From JAEVLT01 sp050496765 (GTDB lineage Bacteria > Bacillota > Bacilli > Bacillales > Cytobacillaceae), in the NCBI RefSeq assembly GCF_050496765.1, contig NZ_JBNWEO010000013.1, positions 620,001-684,000 of the forward strand: a stretch of 64,000 nt of DNA, read 5' to 3'. The notes under the pieces were generated by a model. The model had not been told where the DNA came from. It saw only the letters and a list, made by a program, of their open reading frames with translations, and did no database searches. Every line of letters starts with the position of its first letter. Within the stretch, counting starts at the first letter, position 1. Made by a program: the position numbers and the translations under genes. This document shows positions 1 to 9,290 of the stretch, one piece after another.

Positions 1-1051
1 TAGCCAATGCATCGATCATAACTGTTGGCATATTATTCATAATTGATGAAAGAATCGCTGAGATAAAGCCCATCGAAATTGTGCCAATAAATAGCCCATG
101 ATTGGCGGCATATTGAATTCCATCCGCAAGAATGCTGGTTAACCCGGCATTTCGCAAGCCGTAGACAACAACATACATTCCGATGGAAAAAAAGACAATC
201 GCCCATGGTGCCCCTTTGATCACCTTTTTTGTCTCAACTGCATGGCTTCTTCTTCCCATAAATAAGAAGAACAGCGCAATTACTCCGGCAATAATCGAAA
301 CCGGAATATGAATGGCTTGACTGATAAAATAACCGGCCAGAAGAATCGCAAGCACTAGCCAGGACAAGTGAAACATTTTAATGTCACGGATTGCCTCAGC
401 AGGTTTCTTCAGTTGATCGACATCATAGGACTTAGGCAGATTTTGTCGAAAATAAAGAAATAATACCAAAATGCTTGCTGCCAAAGAAAATAGGTTGGGG
501 ACGATCATTCTTGAAGCGAAGCGGGCAAACCCAATACCAAAAAAATCAGCAGAAACAATATTAACAAGATTGCTGACAACAAGTGGCAAAGATGTCGTAT
601 CGGCAATAAATCCGCTCGCAATAATAAACGGAAAGATCATTCTATCCTCAAGTTTTAAATTCCGCACCATCGCTAAAACAATCGGTGTCAGGATCAAAGC
701 GGCGCCATCATTGGCAAAGAAGGCGGCGACTAGCGCGCCAAGGATTGTTACATAGACAAACATTTTCAGACCATTTCCTTTTGCAGCCCGAGCCATATGT
801 AAGGCAGACCATTCGAAAAAACCAATCTCATCAAGAATAAGTGAAATAATGATAATTGCAATAAACGAAAATGTCGCATTCCAGACAATGCGGGTTACTT
901 CTACAACATCTTGAATATTGACAACGCCCGCCAGTAATGCAAGAACTGCTCCCCCCATTGCCGACCAGCCAATCGATAAATTTTTTGGCTGCCAAATAAC
1001 AAGCACAAGGGTAAGCAGGAAAATCATAAATGCCAGAATGATTGAAACCAA
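1..1051 (-). CDS. ArsB/NhaD-type ion transporter, partial at window edge
   Basis: An open frame of 350 codons runs off the left edge. Translation gives a strongly hydrophobic membrane protein with the ArsB/NhaD signature FFANDGAALILTP and a late SSIMNNMPTVM motif, typical of arsenite efflux pumps and related permeases of the ion transporter superfamily. The start is a TTG at 1051, chosen because TGGAGGT lies about 9 nt upstream; no ATG start fits. The C-terminus is missing from the window. Nearest neighbours are a repeat copy (1177-1270) and the glycerol-phosphate operon, so there is no arsR or arsC beside it here. Substrate (arsenite, or Na+/H+) is inferred only from family. Confidence 0.85.
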   Translation of the reverse strand, partial: MVSIILAFMIFLLTLVLVIWQPKNLSIGWSAMGGAVLALLAGVVNIQDVVEVTRIVWNATFSFIAIIIISLILDEIGFFEWSALHMARAAKGNGLKMFVYVTILGALVAAFFANDGAALILTPIVLAMVRNLKLEDRMIFPFIIASGFIADTTSLPLVVSNLVNIVSADFFGIGFARFASRMIVPNLFSLAASILVLFLYFRQNLPKSYDVDQLKKPAEAIRDIKMFHLSWLVLAILLAGYFISQAIHIPVSIIAGVIALFFLFMGRRSHAVETKKVIKGAPWAIVFFSIGMYVVVYGLRNAGLTSILADGIQYAANHGLFIGTISMGFISAILSSIMNNMPTVMIDALA

Positions 1052-1176
1052 TGTTTTGAACCTCCATTTATTCACATGAAATTTTTTAATCTTCGCCACC
1101 GTATATAATCATCCGCTAATATAATAATATACTTATATACAAAAGACAAGAGGGCGGTCCTATTGCTTCCTTTTCT

Positions 1177-1270
1177 TAAATGAAAACTCGCCGACTGGCG
1201 AGTCCTTTAGACGAAGACAGAGGCGTAGTTGAATTTATGCGTTCAGAATTTATCCATATAAATTCTGATT
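1177..1270 (+). repeat. Dispersed structured repeat, shortened copy A
   Basis: Bases 1177-1237 match 50483-50543 with two differences, and 1241-1264 match 50608-50631 exactly. The copy lacks a 64-nt internal block present at 50544-50607 and lacks the 5' arm. It holds a hairpin, ACTCGCC paired with GGCGAGT, and ends in a perfect palindrome (CAGAATTTAT, loop CCAT, ATAAATTCTG, 1244-1267). No coding frame is visible. It looks like a decayed MITE or a repeated structured RNA. Confidence 0.75.
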
Positions 1271-1311
1271 AGCTAAAAAAGAAACAACCGAACCGTCCTT
1301 GTGTTTTCGTT

Positions 1312-2031
1312 TTATGCAAATTGATCTGGAAAATCTGTCATGATGACGTCTGCGCCCGCTTTTCTTACTATTTCAAACTCATTTGTGTTGTTGATGGTGT
1401 AGACTCTTAATTCTAGACCTGCCTCTTTTGCCCGCTTTCCTTCTTCAGAAAGAGCATAAGCTTCATCACAATGAATATTCGCATTAATTTTTTGCGCTTT
1501 TTCGATGGCGGTTGGATGAATCCCCTGAATTAAATAACCAATTGAAATGGTTTGGTCTAATTCCCTTATTTTAACCAGGCTTTCGTAGTTAAAGGAGGAA
1601 AGAATGACTTGGTCTTTGAATTGATATTCTTCAACCAAATTTAGCACCTTTTCTTCTAAACCTTCATAGTGAATTTGGTCATTTTTTAATTCAATATTGA
1701 CGATAAAGGATTCCTCTCTTTGTTTTGCCCAGTCGATGATTTCTGATAGTTTTGGAAGTTTATGGTTGGCGAATTGGGAATGAAACCAGCTTCCGGCATC
1801 GAAAGCAAGCAGCTGTTCATACGTATAATCCTTTACAAAACCCCTGCCATTTGTTGTCCGATCAAGCCGTTCATCATGAATGACGACCATTACTCCATCC
1901 TTCGATAATTGAACATCCAATTCGATACCCGCGATAGCGAACTTTCCAGCTTCTTCAAATGCAATCATTGTATTTTCCGGAAATTTTCCGCTAAAACCTC
2001 TATGGGCAAATACGTTTGTTGACGAAATCAA
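1312..2031 (-). CDS. ugpQ: Glycerophosphodiester phosphodiesterase
   Basis: This 239-aa cytoplasmic-type GDPD hydrolyses glycerophosphodiesters to glycerol-3-phosphate and an alcohol. It has the N-terminal AHRG motif, the PENT motif, and ELDVQLSKDG...IHDERLDRTTNG, which carry the catalytic histidines and metal-binding acids. No signal peptide is seen, so it probably acts on imported substrates. The start is TTG at 2031, supported by GGGAGG 8 nt upstream. It is the last gene of the glpP-ugp operon, 108 nt after ugpB, and fits a role in processing what the transporter brings in. Confidence 0.93.
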   Translation of the reverse strand: MISSTNVFAHRGFSGKFPENTMIAFEEAGKFAIAGIELDVQLSKDGVMVVIHDERLDRTTNGRGFVKDYTYEQLLAFDAGSWFHSQFANHKLPKLSEIIDWAKQREESFIVNIELKNDQIHYEGLEEKVLNLVEEYQFKDQVILSSFNYESLVKIRELDQTISIGYLIQGIHPTAIEKAQKINANIHCDEAYALSEEGKRAKEAGLELRVYTINNTNEFEIVRKAGADVIMTDFPDQFA

Positions 2032-2139
2032 GGCTGAATCCTCCCTTTTCTATTTCTTCTTGTTCCTGTTTTTTGGGCAAGAAAAATGATTTCGAAAAAA
2101 GAGCCCATCTATCTCTAGACAGGCTTTTAAAATCTAGAC

Positions 2140-3489
2140 TTACTTTTTGTTTGCCGTTTGAAGCGCACGGTTTGTCTCTTCAGCCGCACGGTCAAGAGCG
2201 TCTTTCGGCGAAACGCCTTGATACAAGCTTTCCATTGCGGAAACAACTTTTTGGCGAGATTCAGGGAAAACCGAGATCAAAGCACCTTGAGTTGCCGGAA
2301 TCGATTTGGTCTTGCGAAGTTGATCAACTGTTACCTTTAATTGCGGGTATTTTTCCCATTCTTTTTTTACAATATCCTGTTCATATGCTTTAGGATTCAC
2401 TGCGAAATAACCGCTGTCTACATGCCATTTTGCTTGTACTTCAGGCGTTGCTAGATACTTCATAAAATCCCATGCTGCTTTTTGTGTTTCTTCACTAATA
2501 CCTTTTGACATCCACAATGAAGCTCCGCCAATAATTACCCCTTTGCGATCCGCTTCATTTGGAACAGGAAGATAAGAAACGCCAACATTAAATGGAGCAT
2601 TGTCAATTAATTGTTTAACCCCTGCTGAAGAATCAAGGAACATCGCAATTTTCTTCGATTGGAAAGCTGCACGCATATCATCCCAGTTTGTACCAACATT
2701 AAAGAATGTTCCCTCTTTATACATATCACTGATTAAGTTAAAGACGTTTAACCCTTCTTTGCTGTTGAAAACAGCCTTTTCGGCATTTCCTTGACGGCCA
2801 TTTTCATGATCAACATATAAACCGCCTTGGGAAGCAAGCAATTCTTCAAAGAACCAGCCATAATTTAAAATTGAAAAACCGTATTGTGTTGTGTTTGTTC
2901 CGCTTTTCTTTGTTAATTTTTTCGCAGCGGCTTTCAATTCATCATATGTTCGAGGCGCTTTTTCCGGATCTAAACCAGCTTCTTTAAACGCATCTTTGTT
3001 ATAGACAAGAACAGGCGTAGATGAGTTGAATGGCATTGAGTATTGTTTGCCGTCCACTTTATAATAATTTGAAATGTTTGTCTCCCATTGGGAAGTATCA
3101 TATTTGTCTTGGTCAATAAATTTTTGCACCGGCTGAATTTTCCCGCTGTTAATCATATATTTTGTTCCAACTTCAAAAGTTTGCATGATCGCTGGTGCAT
3201 CTTTCGTTCCGGCAACCGTGTTAAATTTCGTTAATGCTTCTTCGTACGTTCCCTGGAACACTGGCTTTACTTCCACTTTATCCTGGGATTCATTGTACTT
3301 TTTCACAATTTCATTTAATGATTTTTCAAGATTTCCGCTCATTGCATGCCAGAAGATTACTTCTGTTTTTCCAGATGACGTTTTTTTCGTTTCTTGTTTT
3401 TGAACAGCCGTTCCATTATTATTTCCGCTTGAGCAGGCAGCTAACAGAAACATCATCGCTGCTGTAAGAATAACTAAAATTTTCTTCAT
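2140..3489 (-). CDS. ugpB: Glycerol-3-phosphate ABC transporter, substrate-binding lipoprotein
   Basis: 449 aa. The N-terminus is a lipoprotein signal peptide (MKKILVILTAAMMFLL) with lipobox LAAC, so the mature protein is anchored by a lipid-modified Cys at about residue 19. The body is a family 1 extracellular solute-binding protein; HAMSGNLEKSLNEIVKKYN and the late GYFAVNP are typical of UgpB. It would deliver glycerol-3-phosphate or glycerophosphodiesters to UgpAE. AGGGGG precedes the ATG. It follows ugpE by 12 nt in the same operon. Confidence 0.93.
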   Translation of the reverse strand: MKKILVILTAAMMFLLAACSSGNNNGTAVQKQETKKTSSGKTEVIFWHAMSGNLEKSLNEIVKKYNESQDKVEVKPVFQGTYEEALTKFNTVAGTKDAPAIMQTFEVGTKYMINSGKIQPVQKFIDQDKYDTSQWETNISNYYKVDGKQYSMPFNSSTPVLVYNKDAFKEAGLDPEKAPRTYDELKAAAKKLTKKSGTNTTQYGFSILNYGWFFEELLASQGGLYVDHENGRQGNAEKAVFNSKEGLNVFNLISDMYKEGTFFNVGTNWDDMRAAFQSKKIAMFLDSSAGVKQLIDNAPFNVGVSYLPVPNEADRKGVIIGGASLWMSKGISEETQKAAWDFMKYLATPEVQAKWHVDSGYFAVNPKAYEQDIVKKEWEKYPQLKVTVDQLRKTKSIPATQGALISVFPESRQKVVSAMESLYQGVSPKDALDRAAEETNRALQTANKK

Positions 3490-3501
3490 TTTAAAATCCC
3501 C

Positions 3502-4317
3502 CTATTTAATAGCTCCTTGTGTTAATCCTTTTTGCAATTGCTTTTGTCCTAAAAATAAAAGCAATAATGTTGGTAAAATGACAACAATCACCGCGGCCAT
3601 TACCACCCCCCAATCAGATGAAATTTCTTGCGATTGCATTTGCTTTAAGCCAATTTGAACGGTACGAACTTTTTCTGTATTGGTCACAAGCAATGGCCAA
3701 AGGTACATGTTCCATGTCGTTAAGAAAGTGTACACACTTAGCGTTACAAGGCTTGTCCGCGATACCGGCAGAACCACACTCCATAAAAAGCGGAATCGGC
3801 TGATGCCTGCTACTTGTGAGGCCTCATACAATTCTTTTGGTATCGTCTTAAATTGCTGTCTCAGCAAAAATGTCCCAAAAGCAAGTGCGAAAAACGGAAC
3901 GGTTAGTCCTGCATATTGATTGATCCAACCAAGCCTTTGCACCGTAATAAAATTGGGTACCATCGTCGCTTCCCACGGAATCATCATCGTTGATATGAAT
4001 AGGAAGAAGATGGCCTCGCGCCCTTTAAAAGGAATGAAGACAAACGCAAAAGCTGCAAGCGCTGAGACAACAAGCTGACCGATCATGACGCTAATTGAAA
4101 CCACAAAACTGTTCAACAAGTAATGCAGTAAGGGAACTCTGGCAAAAGCTGCTTGATAATTGGTCAAAGAAAAGGACTTCGGCCACAATTTCCCCGCAAG
4201 CACTTCAGCTCCGCTCATAAAGCTAATGGTAAAAGCATAGAGAATTGGAAACATCATCACCACAGCGGCCAGGATCAATAAAAGGTATGTCACTGATTTT
4301 CTCGTATTGCTGATCAT
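3502..4317 (-). CDS. ugpE: Glycerol-3-phosphate ABC transporter permease UgpE
   Basis: 271 aa, six predicted membrane spans, with the EAA loop (YEASQVAGISRFRFLWSVVLPVSR) that docks onto the ATPase. It belongs to the MalG-like inner-membrane permease class and pairs with UgpA to form the channel. Its start overlaps the ugpA stop by 4 nt (ATGA type), which indicates translational coupling. AAAGGAAGG lies upstream of the ATG. Confidence 0.92.
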   Translation of the reverse strand: MISNTRKSVTYLLLILAAVVMMFPILYAFTISFMSGAEVLAGKLWPKSFSLTNYQAAFARVPLLHYLLNSFVVSISVMIGQLVVSALAAFAFVFIPFKGREAIFFLFISTMMIPWEATMVPNFITVQRLGWINQYAGLTVPFFALAFGTFLLRQQFKTIPKELYEASQVAGISRFRFLWSVVLPVSRTSLVTLSVYTFLTTWNMYLWPLLVTNTEKVRTVQIGLKQMQSQEISSDWGVVMAAVIVVILPTLLLLFLGQKQLQKGLTQGAIK

Positions 4318-5252
4318 TGATAATGAACCTTCCTTTCTCCAAGCTTAAATTGCAGGATGGTAAGGATTAAAATACAGAAAAATAAAATCACGGCTTGAGC
4401 GCTGGCTGAGCCAATATTGTAATTGATAAACGCATCCTTATAAATGGAATAGACAATTACATTTGTAGTGTCAATCGGTCCGCCTTTTGTCAAAATATCA
4501 ATTTGGCCGAAAGTTTGAAATGAATTGATAAAGGATACTGTAATAATAAAGAACAAAGTTGGCGATACCATTGGAATCGTTATTTTACGCAGCTGGTACC
4601 AATAGCTGACACCGGCAATTTGCGCGTTTTCATATAACTTTTCATCAATATTTTGCAACCCTCCAAGCAAAATCAAGAACGCGAAACCAACATTCATCCA
4701 AACCGTTGCAATCGATACAGCTGCCAAGGCATAATGCGGATCCTGCAGCCATTGAATATTTTTCACACCAAAAACAGATAATACTTTGTTGATGACCCCG
4801 ATCGCCGGATTGTACATAAACATCCAGATCACCGAGGAAGCAGCGACGCTCATCCCCATTGTGGAAGAAAAGATCGTTCGAAAAAATCCGACTCCTTTTA
4901 ATTTCTCATTGGCGATCAAAGCAAGAAACAAGGCTAAAATGACTCCGCTCGGAACAGTATAAAGAACAAACAACAACGTCGCCTTCAAACTTTGCAGGAA
5001 ATTGGGATCACTTAAGATATACGTAAAATTGTCCAAACCAACGAATTTTAGCGGAGTTCCTTGACTATCCGTTGCAAACAGGCTCAAATAAAGCGTGCGC
5101 AGCATTGGGTAAAATAAGAAGATCCCAAATAGGATGAAGGATGGCAGCAAATAGGCCAGACCAACAATAAAATTCGAATTCATTTTTTTTGCCCGGGAAT
5201 CATTCGTTGGCTCAGAGGCATTTGAAACAGCCATCTTCGCAATGGTACTCAT
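4314..5252 (-). CDS. ugpA: Glycerol-3-phosphate ABC transporter permease UgpA
   Basis: 312 aa MalF-like permease with six spans. A hydrophilic N-terminal tail of about 28 residues precedes the first span (FIVGLAYLLPSFILFGIFLF), and the EAA loop reads YENAQIAGVSYWYQLRKITI. It forms the translocation pore with UgpE and is powered by UgpC. GGAGG sits just upstream, inside the 3' end of ugpC, and the two genes overlap by 4 nt. Confidence 0.92.
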   Translation of the reverse strand: MSTIAKMAVSNASEPTNDSRAKKMNSNFIVGLAYLLPSFILFGIFLFYPMLRTLYLSLFATDSQGTPLKFVGLDNFTYILSDPNFLQSLKATLLFVLYTVPSGVILALFLALIANEKLKGVGFFRTIFSSTMGMSVAASSVIWMFMYNPAIGVINKVLSVFGVKNIQWLQDPHYALAAVSIATVWMNVGFAFLILLGGLQNIDEKLYENAQIAGVSYWYQLRKITIPMVSPTLFFIITVSFINSFQTFGQIDILTKGGPIDTTNVIVYSIYKDAFINYNIGSASAQAVILFFCILILTILQFKLGERKVHYQ

Positions 5253-6367
5253 GAAAACACCTCCATCGCCATCTCATTTTTCAAGCTTGTTTCATGGTAT
5301 AAAACGTTTCCGGATTCCGAATCGAAAATGAATACATGCTCCGGCTGAATGGTCATTGGAATTTTATCGCCTACCGCAATATTCCACTGACCATTCCATT
5401 TGGCAGTCCATTGCATATGATCCCCCATCGAAAAGGTCAGAAGCGTTTCGGTTCCAAGAATTTCAACATTTTCAATTTCAGCAACAAAGCTTGCCTCTTC
5501 TGAAGATGCAGCCAATTGAATATGCTCGGGACGGATTCCCACCGTTACGTGCTGTTTCACAGCCATTGCCGTTGGCAACTGTTCAAACTTCACTGTATTC
5601 TTTTCAAAAATAAACGATTGGTCTTGAATACGGGCATCTGCTAAGTTCATTGGCGGTGAGCCGATAAATGATGCCACGAATGTATTGGCCGGCTCGTTGT
5701 AAATGTCAAGCGGCTTGCCAACTTGCTGGATATGCCCATTGTTTAAAATCATCATTCGGTCTGCCATTGTCATCGCCTCTGTCTGGTCATGGGTGACATA
5801 AATCATCGTAATCCCCAATTTGCGCTGGATTTGACGGATTTCCGAGCGCATTTTTGCTCGTAGTTTCGCATCCAGGTTGGACAATGGCTCGTCCATTAAG
5901 CAAATGGGCGAATGGGTCACAATTGCTCTTGCTAAGGCGACACGCTGGCGCTGTCCTCCTGATAACTGGCGGGGCTTTCGTTTCAGATACTCTGTCAGTC
6001 CCAACATTTCAGCAGCCTCATCACAGCGTTTTTTCATTTCCTGTTTCGATATTTTTTTCGTGTGCAAGCCAAAGGTAATGTTTTGCTCAACTGTCAAATG
6101 CGGGTATAGAGCATAGTTTTGAAAGACCATCGACAAGTTGCGCTGGCTTGGCAGCAGATCATTGGCTTGCTGCCCTCCAATAAGCAATGTTCCGCCGGTG
6201 ATCTCCTCAAGTCCGGCAATCATTCGCAGCATCGTACTCTTTCCGCAGCCGGAAGGCCCGACGAGCACGAAAAATTCGCCAGGTTCAATTGTTACCGAAA
6301 TATCTTCAATGACCTTTGTTTTTTTGTCATATGATTTGCTGACATTGATCAGTTCGACTTTTTTCAT
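5249..6367 (-). CDS. ugpC: ABC transporter ATP-binding protein UgpC (MsmX-like)
   Basis: 372 aa. Walker A is GPSGCGKST, the signature is LSGGQRQRVALARAI, Walker B is ICLMDEP, and the H-loop is YVTHDQTEAM. The last 130 or so residues form the TOBE/OB regulatory domain seen in MalK, UgpC and MsmX. It hydrolyses ATP for UgpAE. It is the only sugar-type ABC ATPase in the window, so it may also serve the ATPase-less importer at 42712-46342 (inference). It overlaps glpP and ugpA by 4 nt each. Confidence 0.93.
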   Translation of the reverse strand: MKKVELINVSKSYDKKTKVIEDISVTIEPGEFFVLVGPSGCGKSTMLRMIAGLEEITGGTLLIGGQQANDLLPSQRNLSMVFQNYALYPHLTVEQNITFGLHTKKISKQEMKKRCDEAAEMLGLTEYLKRKPRQLSGGQRQRVALARAIVTHSPICLMDEPLSNLDAKLRAKMRSEIRQIQRKLGITMIYVTHDQTEAMTMADRMMILNNGHIQQVGKPLDIYNEPANTFVASFIGSPPMNLADARIQDQSFIFEKNTVKFEQLPTAMAVKQHVTVGIRPEHIQLAASSEEASFVAEIENVEILGTETLLTFSMGDHMQWTAKWNGQWNIAVGDKIPMTIQPEHVFIFDSESGNVLYHETSLKNEMAMEVFS

Positions 6368-6978
6368 AAAATCTCTCCGTTCTTACTGGATTGGCCAACT
6401 GGTAATCCATTTCTCCAAAGTCTGGGTGTTCCAGTTGATACGGCCATTGCACCATTCTCAAGTGCTGCTTGTATTTGTTGCTGATTTTCGATTAACCCGC
6501 CGGTAATGATCGGAATGTCCGTTTTTTTCGTTATCTTTCGGATCATATCCGGAATAATGCCCGGCATGATTTCAAGCGCATCCGGTTTCAGTTCATTTAT
6601 CGTATCAAGTCCATGATGAACTGCATCTGTATCAACTAAGAATAGCCGCTGTATCGTTGCTAATCCCTCATTTTTCGCAAATTGGATCAGTGAACTTTTT
6701 GTTGAGACAATGCCATCCGGTTTCACAAACTTTGCAAGAAATTTAAGTCCTTCCTTGTCATAACTAATTCCCGGAATTTTTTCAACATGTAAAAATACCC
6801 GGCGGTGACGGGATTTCAGAAGATCCACATACCTTTTAATTACACTGATGTTTCCTATTAGTAAAAACGCGGTCTGAAGATCTGTTTCTAAAAACTTCTC
6901 TAAATTTTTTGGACTTTTTATCGCGGCAATCATACGATCCTCTTTTAAGTATTCTAAAAAATTTTTTGAAGTATTCAC
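6364..6978 (-). CDS. glpP: Glycerol-3-phosphate-responsive antiterminator GlpP
   Basis: 204 aa from a GTG at 6978. The start was chosen because GGGAGGAAG lies just upstream and because a longer frame starting at 7080 would read through a terminator hairpin. The family fold is a TIM barrel; RMIAAIKSPKNLEKFL, FLHVEKIPGI, DGIVSTK, EIMPGIIPDMI and PIITGGLI are all recognisable. In B. subtilis GlpP with glycerol-3-phosphate stabilises and antiterminates glp leader RNAs. Here it heads the ugp operon, so it probably regulates its own transcript through the hairpin at 7008-7071. Confidence 0.93.
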   Translation of the reverse strand: MNTSKNFLEYLKEDRMIAAIKSPKNLEKFLETDLQTAFLLIGNISVIKRYVDLLKSRHRRVFLHVEKIPGISYDKEGLKFLAKFVKPDGIVSTKSSLIQFAKNEGLATIQRLFLVDTDAVHHGLDTINELKPDALEIMPGIIPDMIRKITKKTDIPIITGGLIENQQQIQAALENGAMAVSTGTPRLWRNGLPVGQSSKNGEIL

Positions 6979-7007
6979 GTAGTCTTCCTCCCTGTCCCAT
7001 TCGTCGC

Positions 7008-7071
7008 AAAAAAAGAAACCATAAAAAACACAAAAGGTCGAACACATTCCTATTGTTTTTTTATGGTTTCT
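7008..7071 (-). terminator. Leader terminator (attenuator) of the glpP-ugp operon
   Basis: On the minus strand, GAAACCATAAAAAA (7070-7057) pairs perfectly with TTTTTTATGGTTTC (7028-7015) across a 28-nt loop and is followed at once by seven T residues. It lies between the candidate promoter at 7127 and the glpP GTG at 6978. This is the arrangement of GlpP-controlled glp leaders in B. subtilis. The terminator is seen directly; control by GlpP is inferred. Confidence 0.8.
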
Positions 7072-7109
7072 CCAATTCACAACCGGGATTATTCACTTTT
7101 CGTACACAT

Positions 7110-7132
7110 GTTTATCATAAACGGTCATTATA
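7110..7132 (-). promoter_or_regulatory. Candidate -10 box and operator-like dyad of the ugp operon
   Basis: A perfect TATAAT (7132-7127 on the minus strand) stands upstream of the leader terminator. A perfect 6-bp dyad, GTTTAT-G-ATAAAC (7110-7122), lies just downstream of it, near the expected transcription start. The -35 region is weak. The dyad does not match the CcpA cre consensus, and its binding protein is unknown. Confidence 0.4.
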
Positions 7133-7274
7133 AAGGGAATATAAACTGAACATGGAGTTTTCGTAAAGAAATGTTGAGGAATTGTAAAACTTACTTTCTG
7201 GGGCAAAGGAACAAACGGTTTAAAAAGTCAGCATCCTTAGTATGGAAGATTCGCACACTTTCCAGATTGGTCAT

Positions 7275-7311
7275 AAAAATGGCGGTTCTCTTATTTTTTA
7301 CAAGAACCACC
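7275..7311 (-). terminator. Terminator of spoVR
   Basis: A 9-bp stem (GGTGGTTCT with AGAACCGCC, one wobble pair) is followed by ATTTTT on the minus strand, just after the spoVR stop. Confidence 0.8.
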
Positions 7312-7324
7312 TTTTCTGCTTTGT

Positions 7325-8740
7325 TTAGATATACTTTCGATGAACGGCTTTGCCGTCGTACGTAAAGAGCATGGTGCGGTCTTCGACGATTGTTTCCATA
7401 TGGACGGGTCTTCCCCATAGTTGGTAAATATAGGGTAATACTTTTTCCAAATATTTCACGTCAAGTTCGATGCCTTCATACCAATGCTTCATATACAATT
7501 CGCCATTTTTCAAATAGTCGCCATCATTAACGGTTATATATGGGAATCCGCCATTTACTCTCATGTTGACTAGCTGGTCGCGCACTTGCTCCCACTGTTT
7601 ATCAATAATTTTGTAATCGCGGCCTTGCTTTTGGAACAAATACATATCCTCGCGCATGACTAAATCCTTCGTTAAATAATTCCTTAAAAATGAAATATCG
7701 GATTCAATTTCCCGAACTTCAAAAATTTTCTCCCGACCGAAGCCTGGATCGACACCGCGGCGCCTCATCTCCTCTGTTGGATGGTTATAGCGCTCCTCGA
7801 TGTCTTCATATATTTTAATTCCCAAATAATACGGATTGATCCCGGTCTTTGATGGCTGCACGACACCTGCATTTAATTTGGCAAATTCGATTGCTTCGTC
7901 GCTCGTCAAATCCATTTCCCTCAAAATTCGCTGATGCCAAAACGATGCCCAGCCTTCATTCATGATTTTTGTTTCAAGCTGCGGCCAAAAATAAAGCATT
8001 TCTTCGCGCATCATTGTTAAAATGTCGCGCTGCCAATCTTCCAATTCCCTGCTGTATGATTCAATAAACAACATCAAATCCTTTTCAGGCCTTGGTGGAA
8101 ATTTCTTTTTTGACGGCTTTTTACCTTCATCTTGCTTTTGTTTTTCATCCAGATTCCATAAATCATCGTAAGGAGTTTGCGACGGTTTTATTTCATCATC
8201 CTCTTCTTCATCATCGATCGACCATGCGAGTTTCGGACGCATCAAGGAAGGATCAATATGTTCATCAATGGCTAAAACGGCGTCAAGGAATTTCTCCACT
8301 TCACTTTTTCCGTGCTGGATTTCATACTGGCGGATCCGCTCCGCTGTTGCTGCCATGCTTTCAACCATGTCCCGCTTTGTATTTTGGAAACGGACATTGT
8401 TTTTAAAAAAGTCACAATGCGCCAAAACATGCGCCACAATCAATTTATTTTGAATTAAACTGTTTGAATCAAGCAGGAAAGCATAGCAAGGATTAGAATT
8501 AATTACCAACTCGTAAATTTTACTGAGGCCTAAATCATACTGTAATTTCATTTTGTAAAATTGCTTGCCAAAGCTCCAATGGGAAAAACGCGTCGGCATT
8601 CCATATGCTCCAAATGTATAAATAATATCGGCAGGGCAAATTTCATAACGCATCGGGTAAAAGTCCAAACCAAAACCGCTTGCGACTTCAGTAATTTCGC
8701 TAATGGCATATTCCAGTGCTTTGCGATCCTCTACATTCAT
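7325..8740 (-). CDS. spoVR: Stage V sporulation protein R
   Basis: 471 aa. The start is the ATG at 8740 (MNVEDRKALEYAI) because AAAGGGG precedes it; a longer frame from 8785 has no such site. SpoVR is needed for proper spore cortex formation in B. subtilis, but its biochemistry is unsettled. Visible family blocks are GLDFYPMRYEICP, NPCYAFLLDSN, HVLAHCDFFKNN, EGWASFWHQRI and INPYYLGIKIYEDI. Residues about 185-225 are an acidic and lysine-rich low-complexity stretch. It is monocistronic, with its own terminator. Confidence 0.95.
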   Translation of the reverse strand: MNVEDRKALEYAISEITEVASGFGLDFYPMRYEICPADIIYTFGAYGMPTRFSHWSFGKQFYKMKLQYDLGLSKIYELVINSNPCYAFLLDSNSLIQNKLIVAHVLAHCDFFKNNVRFQNTKRDMVESMAATAERIRQYEIQHGKSEVEKFLDAVLAIDEHIDPSLMRPKLAWSIDDEEEDDEIKPSQTPYDDLWNLDEKQKQDEGKKPSKKKFPPRPEKDLMLFIESYSRELEDWQRDILTMMREEMLYFWPQLETKIMNEGWASFWHQRILREMDLTSDEAIEFAKLNAGVVQPSKTGINPYYLGIKIYEDIEERYNHPTEEMRRRGVDPGFGREKIFEVREIESDISFLRNYLTKDLVMREDMYLFQKQGRDYKIIDKQWEQVRDQLVNMRVNGGFPYITVNDGDYLKNGELYMKHWYEGIELDVKYLEKVLPYIYQLWGRPVHMETIVEDRTMLFTYDGKAVHRKYI

Positions 8741-8942
8741 TGACCATTCCCCTTTCTTCTTCTTATCACAATGTATGAAGTTCAATAGGGAATGATGAAA
8801 CGAGTTTCGAGTAAAAATCGTTCACTTTTATTCAGGAAAAATCCGGAAAGCGCATCAAATCAACCTGTCCAACATTTTCTGCGAAAGTTCTGATCGGAAC
8901 TTCATAAACTAAAATCAACTCCTATTAAGGAGGAGAATAAAA

Positions 8943-9197
8943 ATGAATAAATTGGATTACGATCGGGCGTTGTATTATACACACCGGTCAGAATGGGATA
9001 ACTTGTTAATCTTAATGGTTCGCACCGAGGATCATTTTTTGTCAAAAAAAATTGAGCATTTCCTGCATGCTTACAATTTTGAACATGATTACAAAATCGT
9101 TGAAGAAACATTATATTCACTGCTGCGTTACATCGACCATGCAAACGAAGCACTCCATTCCGATCCAACTTCAACACCGATGTATAGTCTATCCTGA
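8943..9197 (+). CDS. YhdB-like small protein
   Basis: 84 aa, soluble, no signal peptide. AAGGAGGAG stands upstream of the ATG. The sequence MNKLDYDRALYYTHRSEWDNLLILMVRT is recognisably that of the YhdB family of Bacillus, small proteins of unknown function. It is divergent from spoVR. I am moderately sure of the family and know of no function. Confidence 0.75.
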   Translation: MNKLDYDRALYYTHRSEWDNLLILMVRTEDHFLSKKIEHFLHAYNFEHDYKIVEETLYSLLRYIDHANEALHSDPTSTPMYSLS

Positions 9198-9252
9198 AAT
9201 TTAAGAGGAGATACTGTCAATTTTTACAACCGGACAATAGAATTCCACCACC

Positions 9253-9287
9253 AAAAAAAACGGTTCCCTAAGCAGGGAACCGTTTTT
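9253..9287. terminator. Bidirectional terminator between yhdB-like gene and pgcA
   Basis: AAAACGGTTCCCT pairs with AGGGAACCGTTTT, with an A-run before and a T-run after, so it can end both converging transcripts. Confidence 0.85.
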
Positions 9288-9290
9288 GCT

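Noticed and set aside
6979..7080. N-terminal extension of GlpP starting at 7080
   Set aside because: It would translate through the leader terminator hairpin and has no ribosome site; the GTG at 6978 has GGGAGG.
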